DNA of 46,119 bases from JBGPEQ01 sp035518775 (GTDB lineage: Bacteria > Pseudomonadota > Alphaproteobacteria > Dongiales > Dongiaceae), in NCBI GenBank assembly GCA_035518775.1, contig DATIXH010000377.1, positions 1 through 46,119 of the forward strand, given 5' to 3'. Shown in pieces: positions 1 to 11,156 of this stretch. Below the pieces are notes generated by a model, which saw only the letters and a list, made by a program, of their open reading frames with translations, was not told the origin of the DNA and did not search any database. How positions within the stretch are numbered: the stretch's first letter is position 1; each line of letters starts with the position of its first letter. A program made the translations under genes and the position numbers.

Positions 1-1366
1 TTGTCCCCCACCACCGCCGTCAGCACGCGGTCGCCGACCGGGCGGCGCGGGTCGAAGGTCACCTGCAGGCCCGAGACGATCGGGAAGCGCCCGGCATGCT
101 CGTCGACCTGGCTGACGCCGTTTTCCAGGGCCGCCAGCAGCTGCTCGCCGCTGACGCGCAGCAGCAGCGTGCGGTCCTCGAACGGCAGCCACTGCACGAG
201 CGAGCGCCGCGTGACCGGCGTTCCCGCGGCCACCACCTGGTCGGCGCGGATGGCGCCGGCGTTGATGATGGCCGCATCGGCGCGCACGGCCTTCCGCATG
301 GCGTCGGCGACCAGCTCCGCGAACGGCGAAACGCCGTCGCGCACGACGATGTTGCGCAGGTCGAGGTCGGCGGCGGCCACGCCGACGCGGCTGTCGAGCT
401 CCTTCGAGAGGTGCAGGAGGTAGCCCTGCACGTCGTCGACGATGTCGGGATCGGCATCGACCGTACGGGTGTCGACGGAGCGGAAGTCGACCGACCAGCG
501 GAAGCGCGTCTGCGTCTCGGGGGCGATGTCGTCGAGCGTCCCCGGGCCGCTCGGCGAGCCCGGCAGCTCCGACTTCACGGCCGCCTCGATCTGGTAGCGC
601 TCGAGCGTCAGGTCCAGAAGCATGACGTGCTCGGCGTTGCGGCCGGAGGCCGCGGCGGCCGTGCGGCCGTCGAAGGCGGCGTGCATCTGCTCGCTGGCGC
701 CGAGGACCATGTCGACCGTGCCGCTGTTGACGAGGGCGCGCTCCTCGGCCTCGGTCAGGGCGCCGAGCGCCACCACCAGGTCGGCGCCCGCCTGCCGCAG
801 GGCCTGCGCCTCGCGGTTGGCGACGGCGAGCGGCGGCAGCACGGCGATGCCGACCGGGTTCGACACCTCCAGCAGGTCGCTGCGGGCCAGGCCGATGAAG
901 GCGATGCGGAATCCGTCGCGCTCGTAGCTCCAGGTCGGCGACAGGCCCGCCGGCGGCTTGCCGTCCTGGTCGCGCACATTGGCGAGAATCACGGGGAAAT
1001 TGGCTTCCAGGGCCCGGCCGCTGGCGACCGAGGAGCCGAAGTCGAACTCGTGGTTCCCGAACGCCATGACGCCGATGCCCAGGCGGTCGAGAAGCTGCAT
1101 CATATGGGCGCCCTGGTCGAAATTGCTCAGCGCGAGGGCGAGATCGCGTTGCCGGCATGCACCACGAGGACCTGGCGCCCGGCCGCGCGCTCGCTCTTGA
1201 TGATCGTCGCCAGCTTGGCCAGGCCGCCCCGCTCGGCCACGTCGTCGGCGCGCGCCAGGTCGTTGATCTGGATGAGCGTGAGCGCCAGGGCCTCGTCGGC
1301 GCGCGCCGGCGCGGCAGCGAGCCACAGACAGACGGCCAGGAATCCAAACCCGAGGAACGTCCGCAT
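1..1366 (-). pseudogene. UshA-like 5'-nucleotidase/metallophosphatase, frameshifted, 3' end outside window
   Basis: The N-terminus from ATG 1366 (alternative ATG 1375) has a signal peptide ending near APARA, then a metallophosphatase start with QINDL. The frame stops at a TGA near 1127-1130, just after a VHAGNAISPS segment. The other frame resumes immediately (LSNFDQGAHMMQ) and runs open through GNHEFD and a 5'-nucleotidase C-terminal domain (NAGAIRAD, QWLPFEDRTL) to the window edge. One missing base in the codon after ISPS would restore the family reading. Metal-ligand motifs are also eroded: HAGN for HAGD, VALGAL where the family has a His, and LGASEQ for LGGHDH; only GNHEFD is intact. Either a genuine pseudogene of a periplasmic nucleotidase, or a sequencing error in an already non-catalytic homologue. 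Confidence 0.75.
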
Positions 1367-1510
1367 CCTATACATTTTATACGCTTTTCCGCTCGGCAAT
1401 GTTGGTCTAAAGTACACATGCGCGGCGCAGTCCTGCCGTAGTATTGGCGAGGCAGATCAGCCCGCGATTCATAGTCCAGGTGTAAAGATGGCTCTCATGG
1501 AGGCGGCATT

Positions 1511-2176
1511 ATGCGCCCGGATCATTTTGTGTTGGGGGTCGCGCTCGTAGCATTCACATTGTGTGCCGGGGGGCCGGCGCACGGCACCACGCCCGAGGAT
1601 CCCGCGCAGTTCGAGAGCGATCCGATCATGGGCGGCAACAAGTGGGTGCTCGCGAATTTCAAGCTGACACCCAAATGGGACCGCGTCCGCCAGCGCATCC
1701 TCGATAGGACCGAGATCAAGGCCGCGGACCTGTCGGCGTGGGTGGCCTGGGCCAACGGCCTGCAATCCAAGTCGCCGACCGAGCGCCTGCTGGCCATCAA
1801 CACGCGCGTCAACAAGGAGTTCAAATATGCCACCGACCAGCAGGTCTGGGGCCAGCCCGACCATTGGGACGACCCGCGCGAAGCGGTCGAGAAGAAGCGG
1901 ATGGATTGCGAGGACTTCGCCATCTTCAAGCTGTTCCTGGCCCATATCGCGGGCATCCAGGACGACGACCTGGCGATCGCCGTCGGCAAGATCCCCAGCA
2001 CCGGCGAGCACCACGCCATCATGTTCGGCGCCGACGGCCGCACGACCTACGTGCTCGACAACCGCTCGCGCTACATGCGCGATACCGACACCTACGGCGA
2101 CTTCCAGGTGATGTACTCGATCGACTTCAAGGACGTCTGGCTCTATCCCGGCGCCTTCCAGAACAAAGGCAAGTAA
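1511..2176 (+). CDS. Transglutaminase-like cysteine peptidase (BTLCP family)
   Basis: The 221-residue protein starts at an ATG preceded by GGAGG, and has an N-terminal export signal ending near GPAHG, so it should be periplasmic. The papain-like triad is visible: Cys133 in RMDCEDFA, His167/168 in GEHHAIM and Asp183 in YVLDN. This is the bacterial transglutaminase-like cysteine proteinase family, which includes LapG, the protease that releases large surface adhesins. Nothing resembling the LapG partner LapD (a membrane c-di-GMP receptor) or an adhesin is nearby, so the substrate is unknown. The upstream neighbour is divergent. The family assignment is firm; a LapG role is only one possibility. 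Confidence 0.88.
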   Translation: MRPDHFVLGVALVAFTLCAGGPAHGTTPEDPAQFESDPIMGGNKWVLANFKLTPKWDRVRQRILDRTEIKAADLSAWVAWANGLQSKSPTERLLAINTRVNKEFKYATDQQVWGQPDHWDDPREAVEKKRMDCEDFAIFKLFLAHIAGIQDDDLAIAVGKIPSTGEHHAIMFGADGRTTYVLDNRSRYMRDTDTYGDFQVMYSIDFKDVWLYPGAFQNKGK

Positions 2177-2184
2177 CGGGCCTC

Positions 2185-2316
2185 AAGCGGTCGTTCGCGC
2201 CCGAATCCGGTTTCGGAAACCGGGGAAATCGACCGAAACGGACCGAAACTGGTCAGGGTCATGTCCTTGTAAAACATGCCCGATTTTTTGATCCATGGGG
2301 TCGTTTTGCGGAATCG
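2185..2316 (+). repeat. Dispersed intergenic repeat, copy A
   Basis: The core at 2234-2316 matches the reverse complement of 22245-22327 without gaps, 75 of 83 bases by eye. It begins with a tandem GACCGAAAC motif and includes a T6 run followed by GATCCAT. Both copies begin just past, or overlap, the stop codon of a gene. The outer part (2185-2233) is only loosely similar between copies. A 13-base palindrome, GGTTTCGGAAACC, lies in the outer part of this copy. No coding potential is apparent. Confidence 0.8.
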
Positions 2317-2339
2317 TATGTTTCCGGTCCCGCGCCTCG

Positions 2340-2357
2340 ATGTTTCACGTGAAACAT
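2340..2357. other. parS: parS centromere-like site (ParB binding)
   Basis: TGTTTCACGTGAAACA at 2341-2356 is a perfect 16-bp palindrome, extended to 18 bp by the flanking A and T. It is identical to the conserved chromosomal parS sequence bound by ParB in most bacteria, including alphaproteobacteria. It is the only copy I saw. It lies between the dispersed repeat and the end of coxF, in non-coding DNA. Chromosomal parS sites usually lie near the replication origin, so the window may be origin-proximal or on a secondary replicon using the same motif. Confidence 0.85.
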
Positions 2358-2376
2358 TTTTGCGTAAAGGCCGCAC

Positions 2377-3204
2377 CTACGGCCCGCCCCGCTCGCGCCC
2401 GCGCCGCCGGGCGACGATCTCCGCCAGGATGGAGATCGCGATCTCTTCCGGCGTGATGGCGCCCAGATCGAGCCCCGCTGGCGCCTTGATGCGCGCCAGC
2501 AGCGCCTCCTCGATGCCGTCGGCCGCCAGCGCCGCCCTCAGCGCCGCCGCCTTCCTGCGGCTGCCGACGAAGGCGATATAGTCGGTCTCCGCGGCCAGCG
2601 CCGCGCGCAGGGCCGCCTCGTCGCCTCGTCCCTGCGTGGACACCACCACAAACCGCTTGCCGGCCTCGCCCACGGGCAGCGCATAGCCCTCGATACGCCG
2701 GTCGACCTCGGCGAAGGCGCTCTGCTCGGCGGCCGGCGCGCAGGCCGTGACGGCAAAGCCCGTGCGCCGCGCCAGGTCGGCCACCGCCACCGCCACCGGG
2801 CTCGAGCCGCAGACCACGATCTGCGGCCGCGGCAGCACCGGCTCCACGAACACGTCCATGGTCCCCTGGCTCGGGCACATGTTCTTGGCGAAGCGTACCC
2901 CCGCCCGCTCCTCCCCCGCCTGCAGGCCCTGCTCCTGCAGCAGATCGGGCGGCTGCACGGAGACCAGCCGCGGCCGCCCGTCGGCAATCGCCTCCCGCGC
3001 CGCCTTCAGCACCGCCGCCCGCGCGCAGCCGCCGCCGATCCAGCCCTCGGACACGCTGCCGTCGGCCCGGATCACCGCCTTGGCCCCCGCCTTCACCGCC
3101 GTCGCCGCCACCGTGCGCACCACCGTCGCCAGCGCGAACGGCTCGCCCTTGGCCCTCATCTCCGTGAGGGAGTCCATCACGTCGGTCGCCTTGGTCATGA
3201 GCAT
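2377..3204 (-). CDS. coxF: XdhC/CoxI-family maturation protein (CoxF-like)
   Basis: The 275-residue protein has an N-terminal XdhC_CoxI domain (GEPFALATVVRT, WIGGGCARAAVL) and a C-terminal Rossmann-type XdhC domain (IVVCGSSPVAVAVADLA, AFVGSRRK, then LDLGAITPEEIAISILAEI). Family members bind molybdenum cofactor or help insert the sulfurated metal centre into molybdenum hydroxylases; CoxF is the corresponding protein of CO dehydrogenase operons. The ATG at 3204 overlaps the stop of coxE as TGATG (another ATG lies at 3198), implying translational coupling. It is the last gene of the coxMSLDEF run; I found no coxG downstream. Confidence 0.88.
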   Translation of the reverse strand: MLMTKATDVMDSLTEMRAKGEPFALATVVRTVAATAVKAGAKAVIRADGSVSEGWIGGGCARAAVLKAAREAIADGRPRLVSVQPPDLLQEQGLQAGEERAGVRFAKNMCPSQGTMDVFVEPVLPRPQIVVCGSSPVAVAVADLARRTGFAVTACAPAAEQSAFAEVDRRIEGYALPVGEAGKRFVVVSTQGRGDEAALRAALAAETDYIAFVGSRRKAAALRAALAADGIEEALLARIKAPAGLDLGAITPEEIAISILAEIVARRRGRERGGP

Positions 3205-4373
3205 CAGATCCTCGCCAGATAGGGCTCGAGCGCTGCCAGGCTCTCGAGATTGTGGGCCGGCGCGAACAGGTCGATGTAGGGCAGCGCCGCCTGCATGCCG
3301 CGCGCCTCCGGCGCGTAGTCGCGCCAGCCGATCAGCGGGTTGAGCCAGATGACCCGCCGGCAGCGCCGCCGCAGCCGCGCCATCTCCGCGGCCAGCCGCT
3401 CCGGCTCGCCGGTGTCGTAGCCGTCGGAGACGATCATCACGGCCGTGCGCGCGTTGATGACCCGCTTGGCATGCCAGCGGTTGAACGTCGCCAGGCACTC
3501 GCCGATCCGCGTGCCGCCGCCGATGCCCTGCGCCATCAGCGAGAGCCGGTCGACGGCGCGCGCCACGTCACGGTCCCGCAGGCTCGCCGACACATGCGCC
3601 AGCCGGGTGTGGAAGACGAACGCCTCCGACTCGCGGAAGGCATCGACCACGCCATGCAGGAAGCGCACGAAGAACGCGGTGTAGAGCTCCATCGAGCCGG
3701 AGCCGTCGAGCAGCACTACCAGCCGCAGCGGCTTCACCTTGCGCCGGCGCCACACCAGATCGATCGGCGTGCCGCCATGGCTGATGTTGCGATGGATGGT
3801 GCGCCGCAGGTCGAGCCGCCGCCCGCGCCGACGCGCCCGCTCCCGCCGCACCAGCCGCGCCCGCATGCGGTGCGCCAGCCGCTCAGCCAGCGCGTGCGTC
3901 TGCGCGATCTCCTCGGGATCGACGATGTGTCGCATGTCCGCGACCGTCAGCCGCTCGGCCGCCGAGGCCGCGGTGGCATGCTCGTCCTGCTCGGCGACCC
4001 GATCGCCGCCCCGCCCGTCGCCTGCCTCGACATGGTCGGGCGAGCCCTGCGCCGCCCATGTCGCCGGCCGCTGCATGGATGGGTGTGCCTGAGAGGATGC
4101 GCTCGTCCCATGCTGCCCGCGTCGCATGCCGCGCCCCAGCCAGTAGGCGCTGAATATCTCGTCGAAGCGCTCCCAATCGGAGCGGGTGGCGCAGAACAAG
4201 GCGCGCAGCGCCGGCTGCAAGAGCGTCGGCTGCGACACGGCCGGCGAGGCGAGAACTGCAAGCGCATCGCGCGTCTCCGCCAACCCCACCGCAAACCCGT
4301 TGTCGCGCAGCGTCCGCACGAAGCCGGCGAGCCGCCACCGCATGTTGCCGCCGATGGTCTCGACCGGCGGCAT
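3204..4373 (-). CDS. coxE: VWA-domain protein of CO dehydrogenase maturation (CoxE)
   Basis: The 389-residue protein has an N-terminal alpha-helical region (RLAGFVRTLRDNGFAVG), a basic low-complexity middle, and a von Willebrand A domain. The metal-ion-dependent adhesion motif DGSGS is intact, and IVSDGYDTGEP completes the domain. CoxE-type VWA proteins work with the MoxR AAA+ ATPase CoxD in building the bimetallic [CuSMoO2] site of CO dehydrogenase. The ATG at 4373 overlaps the coxD stop as TGATG; a GTG at 4376 is an alternative. Gene position (D-E-F after L) matches the Oligotropha cox cluster. Confidence 0.9.
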   Translation of the reverse strand: MPPVETIGGNMRWRLAGFVRTLRDNGFAVGLAETRDALAVLASPAVSQPTLLQPALRALFCATRSDWERFDEIFSAYWLGRGMRRGQHGTSASSQAHPSMQRPATWAAQGSPDHVEAGDGRGGDRVAEQDEHATAASAAERLTVADMRHIVDPEEIAQTHALAERLAHRMRARLVRRERARRRGRRLDLRRTIHRNISHGGTPIDLVWRRRKVKPLRLVVLLDGSGSMELYTAFFVRFLHGVVDAFRESEAFVFHTRLAHVSASLRDRDVARAVDRLSLMAQGIGGGTRIGECLATFNRWHAKRVINARTAVMIVSDGYDTGEPERLAAEMARLRRRCRRVIWLNPLIGWRDYAPEARGMQAALPYIDLFAPAHNLESLAALEPYLARI

Positions 4374-5250
4374 CACGCCACCTTGCCGAGCAGGCGGTCC
4401 GTCACCTCGCGGGTCAGGCGCGACCGGTCCTCGTGGGTCTTGAGCAGGCAGATCAGCGTCTCGTGCACCGCCTCCGGCTCCTGCCGGAGATCGTGCACCG
4501 CGAGCCCCGCCAGCGTCGCCGCCCAGTCGAGCGTCTCCGCCACGCCCGGCACCTTGCGCAGATCCTCCTTGCGCACGGCGGCGACCAGGCGCGCGATCTG
4601 TTGGGCGAGGGCGGCGTCGATATGCGGCAGGCGCGTGGTGATGATGCGCGCCTCGCGCTCGACGTCGGGAAAATCGACATAGTGATAGAGGCAGCGCCGG
4701 CGCAGCGCGTCCGACAGCTCGCGCGTCCCGTTAGAGGTCAGCACCACCCGCGGGATCGTCCGTGCCGTCACCGTGCCCAGCTCGGGGATGCTGACCTGGA
4801 AGTCCGAGAGCAGCTCGAGGAGGAACGCCTCGAACTCCTCGTCTGCCCGATCGACCTCGTCCACCAGCAGCACCGGCGGTGTGTCGCGCCGGATCGCCGC
4901 CAGCAGCGGCCGCTCCAGCAGGTACTTCTCCGAGAAGATGTGCTCCTCGATGGCGTCGGCGCTTTCGCCCACGCCCTCATGCGCCTTGATGGCGAGGAGC
5001 TGGCGCTGATAGTTCCACTCGTAGAGCGCCGCGTTCTGATCCAGCCCCTCGTAGCATTGCAGCCGGATCAGCTCGGTCTCGTGCACGGCCGCCAGCGCCT
5101 TCGCGACCTCCGTCTTGCCGACGCCGGCCTCGCCCTCCAGCAGCAGCGGCCGCTTCAGATAGTCCATGAGCCACAGCGCCGTCGCCAGATCGCGGTCGGC
5201 GACGTAACCGACGGCGCTCAGGCGCTCGGCGATGCGGTCACGGTCCGGGA

Positions 5251-5254
<4 letters not shown>
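4373..5254 (-). CDS. coxD: MoxR-type AAA+ ATPase (CoxD)
   Basis: The 293-residue AAA+ protein has Walker A (GEAGVGKT, residues 41-48), Walker B (VLLVDEVDRAD, about 128-138) and sensor 1 (VLTSNGTREL). It is of the MoxR family and of the length known for CoxD, the membrane-associated chaperone needed to sulfurate the molybdenum site and insert copper in CO dehydrogenase. The ATG overlaps the coxL stop as ATGA and its own end overlaps coxE, so the operon is translationally coupled here. Confidence 0.92.
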
Positions 5255-7667
<2,413 letters not shown>

Positions 7668-7671
<4 letters not shown>

Positions 7672-8168
7672 TCCGCGGCCTCCTTGACGGGCGCGCCGGC
7701 CAGCTTGGCGGCGGCGTATTGAATGGCCTTCACGATGTTCTGATAGCCGGTGCAGCGGCAGAGGTTGCCGGAGATGCCGAAGCGGATCTCGTCCTCGCTC
7801 GGGTTCGGGTTCTCCTTCAGCAGGCGGTAGCCGCGCATGATCATGCCGGGCGTGCAGTAGCCGCATTGCAGCCCGTGCATCTCGCGGAAACCCTCCTGCA
7901 GCGCGTGCAGCGTGCCGTCGGGCGCGGCCATGCCCTCGATCGTCAGCACGTCGGCGCCATTCGCCTGCACCGCGAACATGGTGCAGGATTTCACCGACTT
8001 GCCGTTGAGATCGACCGTGCAGGCGCCGCAGTGGCTGGTGTCGCAGCCGATATGCGGCCCCGTCAGGTTCAGCTGCTCGCGCAGGAAATGGATCAGCAGC
8101 GTGCGCGGCTCGACCAGCCCATCCACGGGCTTGCCGTTGACCTTCAAAGTGATCGGCGTCTTCGCCAT
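7668..8168 (-). CDS. coxS: CO dehydrogenase small subunit, two [2Fe-2S] clusters (CoxS)
   Basis: The 166-residue protein has a plant-type ferredoxin domain with Cys42, Cys47, Cys50 and Cys62 (GCDTSHCGACTV), then a four-helix [2Fe-2S] domain with Cys102, Cys105 (QCGYCTPGM), Cys137 and Cys139 (NLCRCTGYQN). All eight ligands are present. It carries electrons from the molybdenum site of CoxL to the FAD of CoxM. It lies 16 nt after coxM and overlaps coxL by four bases; the M-S-L order is typical of form I operons. Confidence 0.95.
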
Positions 8169-8184
8169 CTTGCGCCTCCGTTCC

Positions 8185-9048
8185 TCAGGACGCGCGTGAC
8201 TTGGCGCGCGCCAGCGCCCGCGCCACCATCACACCCGCCATCTTCTTGCGATACAGCGCCGGGCCTCGGTTGTCCGATGCCGGCGAGGCGATGGCCTCGG
8301 CGGCGGCCGCCGCCTTCTTTACAGTCGCCGCATCGAGCGACGAGCCGGCGACGAGCTTCGCGGCCTCTTCCGCCCACAACGGCGTCTCCGCGACGTTGGT
8401 GAGGCCGATCGAGCAGGTCGCGACGCGCCCGCCGCTCACGGTCAGGATCACCGCCGCCGCGGCCGTGGCATAGTCGCCGATCTTGCGCTTCAGCTTCTCG
8501 TAGGCCGCGCCGTGGCCCGCCGGCGGCGCCGGAATGCGGATGGCGGTGACCACCTCGCCCGGCTCCAGCGCCGTCATGTACGCGCCCTCATAGAAGTCGC
8601 GCGCCACGATCTTCCGTTCGCCGCCTTTGCCGGCGACGTGATAGGTGGCGCCGAGGCAGAGCATGACCGCCGGCATGTCGTTGCCGGGGTCGCCATTGGC
8701 CACGTTGCCGCCGAGGGTGCCGACGTAGCGCACCTGCGGATCGGCGATCAGCAGCGCCGTCTCCTTGAGGATCGGCAGCTTGGCGGCGAGGGTGGCGTCG
8801 GCGATCAGCTCATGCTGCGTCGTCATGGCGCCGATGACGATGTCAGCGCCCTCGGCGCGGATGCCCCGGAGGTCGCCGATGCCGCCGAGGTCGACGAGAT
8901 GGGCGGGCGCTGCCAGCCGCAGCTTCATCATGGGGATGAGGCTGTGGCCGCCGGCCAGCGGCCGCGCGTCCTCGCCGAGGTCGGCCAGCATGGCCACGGC
9001 TTCCTTGACCGATTGGGGGCGATGATAGGCGAATGCACCGGGTATCAC
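8185..9048 (-). CDS. coxM: CO dehydrogenase medium FAD subunit (CoxM)
   Basis: The start is GTG at 9048, preceded by a strong AGGGAGGA ribosome binding site; the extension to 9123 lacks family similarity. This gives 287 residues beginning IPGAFAYHRPQSV after the initiator. FAD pyrophosphate-binding motifs AGGHS (32-36) and TLGGN (111-115) fall at the same residue numbers as in the Oligotropha CoxM. The subunit passes electrons from CoxS towards quinone. It is the first structural gene, 154 bp downstream of the coxC-like regulator gene. Confidence 0.94.
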   Translation of the reverse strand: MIPGAFAYHRPQSVKEAVAMLADLGEDARPLAGGHSLIPMMKLRLAAPAHLVDLGGIGDLRGIRAEGADIVIGAMTTQHELIADATLAAKLPILKETALLIADPQVRYVGTLGGNVANGDPGNDMPAVMLCLGATYHVAGKGGERKIVARDFYEGAYMTALEPGEVVTAIRIPAPPAGHGAAYEKLKRKIGDYATAAAAVILTVSGGRVATCSIGLTNVAETPLWAEEAAKLVAGSSLDAATVKKAAAAAEAIASPASDNRGPALYRKKMAGVMVARALARAKSRAS

Positions 9049-9202
9049 GGCATCCTCCCTGAGACCGTTGATCGGGGAGGGACTCTGTCGATAGGTGCAG
9101 TGCGGCAACAACGAGCGCGGCACGACTCGTGGCTGCCATTCACCAACGGCGGCGTTTCTGCACGAAATGCGTCAGCGAGACTGACCGAGATCAGGGGTGG
9201 AT
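9049..9202 (-). promoter_or_regulatory. Leader/promoter region of coxMSLDEF with candidate operator motifs
   Basis: This 154-bp gap between coxC and coxM holds an imperfect inverted repeat, GCGTTTC-TGCAC-GAAATGC, at 9152-9170 (one mismatch in 7-bp arms). It also holds ACCGTTGAT at 9064-9072, which fits the published LytTR half-site consensus [TA][AC][CA]GTTN[AG][TG], and a weaker 7-of-9 match (TCTGTCGAT) starting 20 bp away at 9084. No convincing -35/-10 pair was seen. The motifs are short and could be chance. Confidence 0.35.
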
Positions 9203-10441
9203 TCAGTGATGCTGCGCTGCGAAGGAGGCTTCGACCTCGGTAACGGGCTCGGCGGCGCCGGTCGTCAGGGCAAGGCGGGACTTCAGCCAGGCCAGGCGGC
9301 CGCGGCTGACCGGCACGGTGTAGGGCTCCAGGGCGGCCAGTTCGATGATGCCGGTTTCGCCCGTGCGCTTCAGCCCGACGATGCGGTCGATGGCCACGAT
9401 GTGGCTGCGGTGGACCCGTACGAACCGGCTGCTGTCGAGCCGCGACTCGACCACGCCGATGGGCAGCGAGCAGAACAACTTCGCCTTGCCGTCGAAGATA
9501 TAGGTGTAGTGGGCGTTGGCGTGAACGGCGACGACGTCGTCCACCGGCACGAAATGCGTGCCGCCATCCCGCTCGACCGGCAACTGCTGGGCGGTTCGCC
9601 GCGGCGGCCCGCCAGCGCCGCCAAGCGGTCCGAAGGTGCCCTGTCCGAGGTCGACGACGTTGCTTGCTGCCCGCTGCTCGGCGCCGGCGCGGTCCTCTGT
9701 TGAAAGCATGCGATCGGCCGACCTATCAGCGCCGGCGCGCATGCGGTCCGGCACCAGGGTCAGCAGGAAGATGCCGGAGACGATGAAGGCCACGACGGCA
9801 ACGACGATCGCCAGCAGATCCGTCGAGAGCACGGGGGCGCCGGCCGGCCGCTGCTCGAACGGCACGACAGTGAGGCCCGCCATGGCGGTGTAGTGCATGC
9901 CGGCGATGGACATGCCGAGCGCGCTTGCCGACACGAGCAGCGGCGGATGCCGCCCGCGCCCGCCCGCGAGCCAGAGCGCCAGGCCCGAGGCGGCAATGGC
10001 GATGGCGACGCTGGCGACCACCAGCCATGGAGCGTGGGAAATATGCGCGCTCGCATGCAGGGCGGTCATGCCGATGTAGTGCATGGCGGATGTGCCGCCG
10101 CCCATGAAGATCGCGGAGGCCGCCAGCCGCACCGCCGTCAACGGCCCGGCGCTGGCCGCGAAAACGCCCACGCCCACGACGATGACGCAGACCAGGAACG
10201 ACAGCAGCGTCGGAAAGACGAGGTAGTCGATGGCGAAGGGCAGGCGCACGGCCAGCATGGCGACGAAGTGCATCGACCAGATCGCGACGGCCAGCGAGAT
10301 CGCCGCCGCTGCCAGCAGCAGGCGCTGCCGCAATCCGACGGATTCGCGGACCTGCACCGCCAGGCTCAGCCCGACATAGGCGCCCTGGATCGCCACGACC
10401 AGCGAGAGCACCACGAGCCAGGGCTCGTGCGCCACACCCAT
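9203..10441 (-). CDS. coxC: Membrane MHYT-sensor/LytTR transcriptional regulator (CoxC/CoxH type)
   Basis: The 412-residue protein has about seven hydrophobic segments in its first 230 residues, with the MHYT signature three times (MHFV 57-60, MHYI 120-123, MHYT 182-185). A low-complexity linker follows, then a C-terminal LytTR DNA-binding domain (about 285-390; FVRVHRSHIVAIDRI, VPVSRGRLAWLK). MHYT domains are predicted to bind copper and sense diatomic gases (O2, CO or NO). MHYT-LytTR proteins CoxC and CoxH flank the Oligotropha coxMSL genes. Placement directly upstream of coxM supports a CO-responsive regulator. The start has GGAGGAG upstream. Confidence 0.85.
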   Translation of the reverse strand: MGVAHEPWLVVLSLVVAIQGAYVGLSLAVQVRESVGLRQRLLLAAAAISLAVAIWSMHFVAMLAVRLPFAIDYLVFPTLLSFLVCVIVVGVGVFAASAGPLTAVRLAASAIFMGGGTSAMHYIGMTALHASAHISHAPWLVVASVAIAIAASGLALWLAGGRGRHPPLLVSASALGMSIAGMHYTAMAGLTVVPFEQRPAGAPVLSTDLLAIVVAVVAFIVSGIFLLTLVPDRMRAGADRSADRMLSTEDRAGAEQRAASNVVDLGQGTFGPLGGAGGPPRRTAQQLPVERDGGTHFVPVDDVVAVHANAHYTYIFDGKAKLFCSLPIGVVESRLDSSRFVRVHRSHIVAIDRIVGLKRTGETGIIELAALEPYTVPVSRGRLAWLKSRLALTTGAAEPVTEVEASFAAQHH

Positions 10442-10517
10442 CGGTCCGCTCCTCCCACACGGAATAAGGCCCCATGTTACGTCACATCGGGCCGGGCAAC
10501 CAGAAGTCTGACGCTGC

Positions 10518-11156
10518 CTATTCTGCGTCCGGTTGGCGCGACGGATGGGCGCGTGCGAAGGCCTCGATCGCCATGCAGGCCGCGTCGGCCGCCAGGATCT
10601 TCGCCAGGTGATCGATCGGCACGTCGAAGCGGCGCGCGTTGGCCACCTGCGGAACGAGGACGACGTCGGCGAGCGTGGGCGCGGCGCCGAAACAGAACGG
10701 CGCGCCCGGGATCAGGCGCTCGACCGCCTGCAGTCCGCCTTCCAGAACCCAATGCCGATACCAGGCGTCGACGTCCGGCTGGCTGCGCCCGAACGGCCCT
10801 TTCAGATAGTTGAGCACGCGCAGGTTGTTCAGCGGGTGCGTGTCGCAGGCGATGGCGAGGGCGACCGCCCGCACTCTTGCCGCCAGCACGGGATCGGCGG
10901 GGACGAGCCGCGGCTCGGGCTTGATCTGATCGAGATATTCGATGATGGCCAACGACTGCGTCAGCACGGTGCCGTCGTCGAGCTCGAGCGCCGGAACAAG
11001 CGCCTGCGGGTTCTTGGTCAGATAGGCGGGCATGCGCTGCCGGCCGCCGTCCTTCGTCAGGTGGATGGGAACCTGCTCGGCGTCGATGCCCTTCAGATTG
11101 AGGGCGATGCGCACGCGATAGGCGGCCGAGCTGCGGAAATAGGTGTACAGCTTCAT
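10518..11156 (-). CDS. maiA: Maleylacetoacetate isomerase (zeta-class GST)
   Basis: The 212-residue zeta-class glutathione S-transferase begins KLYTYFRSSAAYRVRIALN; SSAAYRVRIAL is the glutathione-binding motif (family usually SSCSWRVRIAL). A GST C-terminal domain follows (CDTHPLNNLRVLNYL, PTLADVVLVPQVANARRF), typical of MaiA. It isomerises maleylacetoacetate to fumarylacetoacetate in tyrosine/homogentisate degradation. Its ATG overlaps the stop of the marR gene by four bases; homogentisate dioxygenase and fumarylacetoacetate hydrolase genes lie divergently. Confidence 0.92.
   Translation of the reverse strand: MKLYTYFRSSAAYRVRIALNLKGIDAEQVPIHLTKDGGRQRMPAYLTKNPQALVPALELDDGTVLTQSLAIIEYLDQIKPEPRLVPADPVLAARVRAVALAIACDTHPLNNLRVLNYLKGPFGRSQPDVDAWYRHWVLEGGLQAVERLIPGAPFCFGAAPTLADVVLVPQVANARRFDVPIDHLAKILAADAACMAIEAFARAHPSRQPDAE

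Noticed and set aside
1511..2176. LapG adhesin protease specifically
   Set aside because: The family fits, but no LapD receptor or large adhesin is nearby, so only the family is claimed.
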